This document shows positions 63,699 to 64,000 of a stretch of 64,000 nt of DNA, piece after piece. Origin of the DNA: JAPORK01 sp026710285. GTDB taxonomy: Bacteria; Pseudomonadota; Gammaproteobacteria; Pseudomonadales; Endozoicomonadaceae. The stretch is taken from positions 1,674,001 to 1,738,000 of the forward strand of contig OZ241746.1 in assembly GCA_965201045.1 (NCBI GenBank). Direction: 5' to 3'. The position numbers and the translations under genes were made by a program. The notes under the pieces were generated by a model. That model saw nothing but the letters and a program-made list of their open reading frames with translations. It had not been told where the DNA came from and made no database searches. Positions within the stretch are counted from its first letter, which is position 1; the number at the start of each line of letters is the position of its first letter.

Positions 63699-64000
63699 TT
63701 AACACATATGTTCGTGTTTACACACACTTTTGGCAGAGACATTAGCACTTAGTAGTTGATCTACAATATTGTGTACCAGGATAGCACAATCATCTAGTTT
63801 TAGGTATTCCTTAAATTTTGGGCATTCCTGGTTCACTAATCCTGATTCTACAGTGCTTTTGTTTTCTTTGAGACCATGCATAACAAGGTGGACTACTTTA
63901 ATGCACGCAGGGCACTTTATAAATTTGGGTATACCAGCCTGACTCATAAATTTGGGTACACCAGCCTGACTCGCCGGGTTTACAAAAATAACAAATAACA
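63699..64000 (-). CDS. Saposin-B/amoebapore-like protein, 5' end outside window
   Basis: The frame is open to the right edge. The visible residues start LFVIFVNPA, which looks like the end of a signal peptide, then two copies of SQAGxPKF. The last 71 residues have the cysteine pattern C-x2-C-x26-C-x11-C-x21-C-x5-C, with hydrophobic residues at helix positions (CPACIKVVHLVMHGL, CAILVHNIVDQLL, VCKHEHMC). That matches saposin-B-type (SAPLIP) domains, such as amoebapores and NK-lysin, and like amoebapore A it ends at the last Cys. These bind lipids or make pores in membranes. Family membership by pattern is strong; function is inference. Confidence 0.7.
   Translation of the reverse strand, partial: LFVIFVNPASQAGVPKFMSQAGIPKFIKCPACIKVVHLVMHGLKENKSTVESGLVNQECPKFKEYLKLDDCAILVHNIVDQLLSANVSAKSVCKHEHMC

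Overview
This window looks like part of the chromosome of an AT-rich, host-associated gammaproteobacterium. The conserved genes (thiC, rho, ubiD, aroC, rpmH-rnpA-yidD-yidC-mnmE, rplU-rpmA-obgE, tsgA, ligB) are all of gammaproteobacterial type. The rest points to life with a eukaryotic host: a type III secretion (T3SS) segment, a cluster of exported ankyrin-repeat proteins, several secreted orphan proteins, and many decayed mobile elements. I cannot name the genus from sequence alone; an Endozoicomonas-like or other intracellular gammaproteobacterial lineage is an inference.

Layout. 1-9400: end of thiC, a secreted six-cysteine protein, a secreted glycosyltransferase, a gene frameshifted at a homopolymer, tsgA, rpiA and a GIY-YIG-like gene. 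9400-12100: two nested, decayed group II introns, with a 250-bp Tn5-type miniature element inserted in one reverse transcriptase. 12200-26700: housekeeping region with three tRNAs, rho, ubiD, an acyltransferase, aroC, rubredoxin, the rpmH-to-mnmE block (no dnaA or mnmG beside it) and brnQ. 27300-36700: a duplicated TPR-protein locus broken by IS66, an IS5-type element, group II intron remnants and a 105-bp miniature element; one TPR gene remains intact. 36700-41800: T3SS genes sctC (with an N-terminal LysM domain), then divergently sctX-like, sctY-like and sctV. 42000-47100: obgE-rpmA-rplU, a short exported LigB-like protein, a SnoaL-like protein and an exported amidase-like protein. 47400-49200: an IS200/IS605 element with an intact TnpB. 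49200-63400: ankyrin genes in tandem, several with a shared upstream module, interrupted by a serine transporter (probably transferred), a beta-propeller-like secreted protein and a second six-cysteine protein. 63699-64000: the edge of a gene for a saposin-B/amoebapore-like peptide.

How it fits together. The T3SS core genes sit beside a TPR protein with an effector-like polar N-terminus. The ankyrin proteins, six-cysteine proteins, glycosyltransferase, propeller and saposin-like protein all carry Sec-type signal peptides or appear to, so this organism seems to export a large host-directed repertoire by at least two routes. The strongest candidate for something undescribed is the bacterial saposin/amoebapore-like protein at the right edge. 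Next are the ankyrin family with its shared upstream cassette and the six-cysteine family. Two miniature elements can be proven from sequence alone, because removing them restores the interrupted reading frames.
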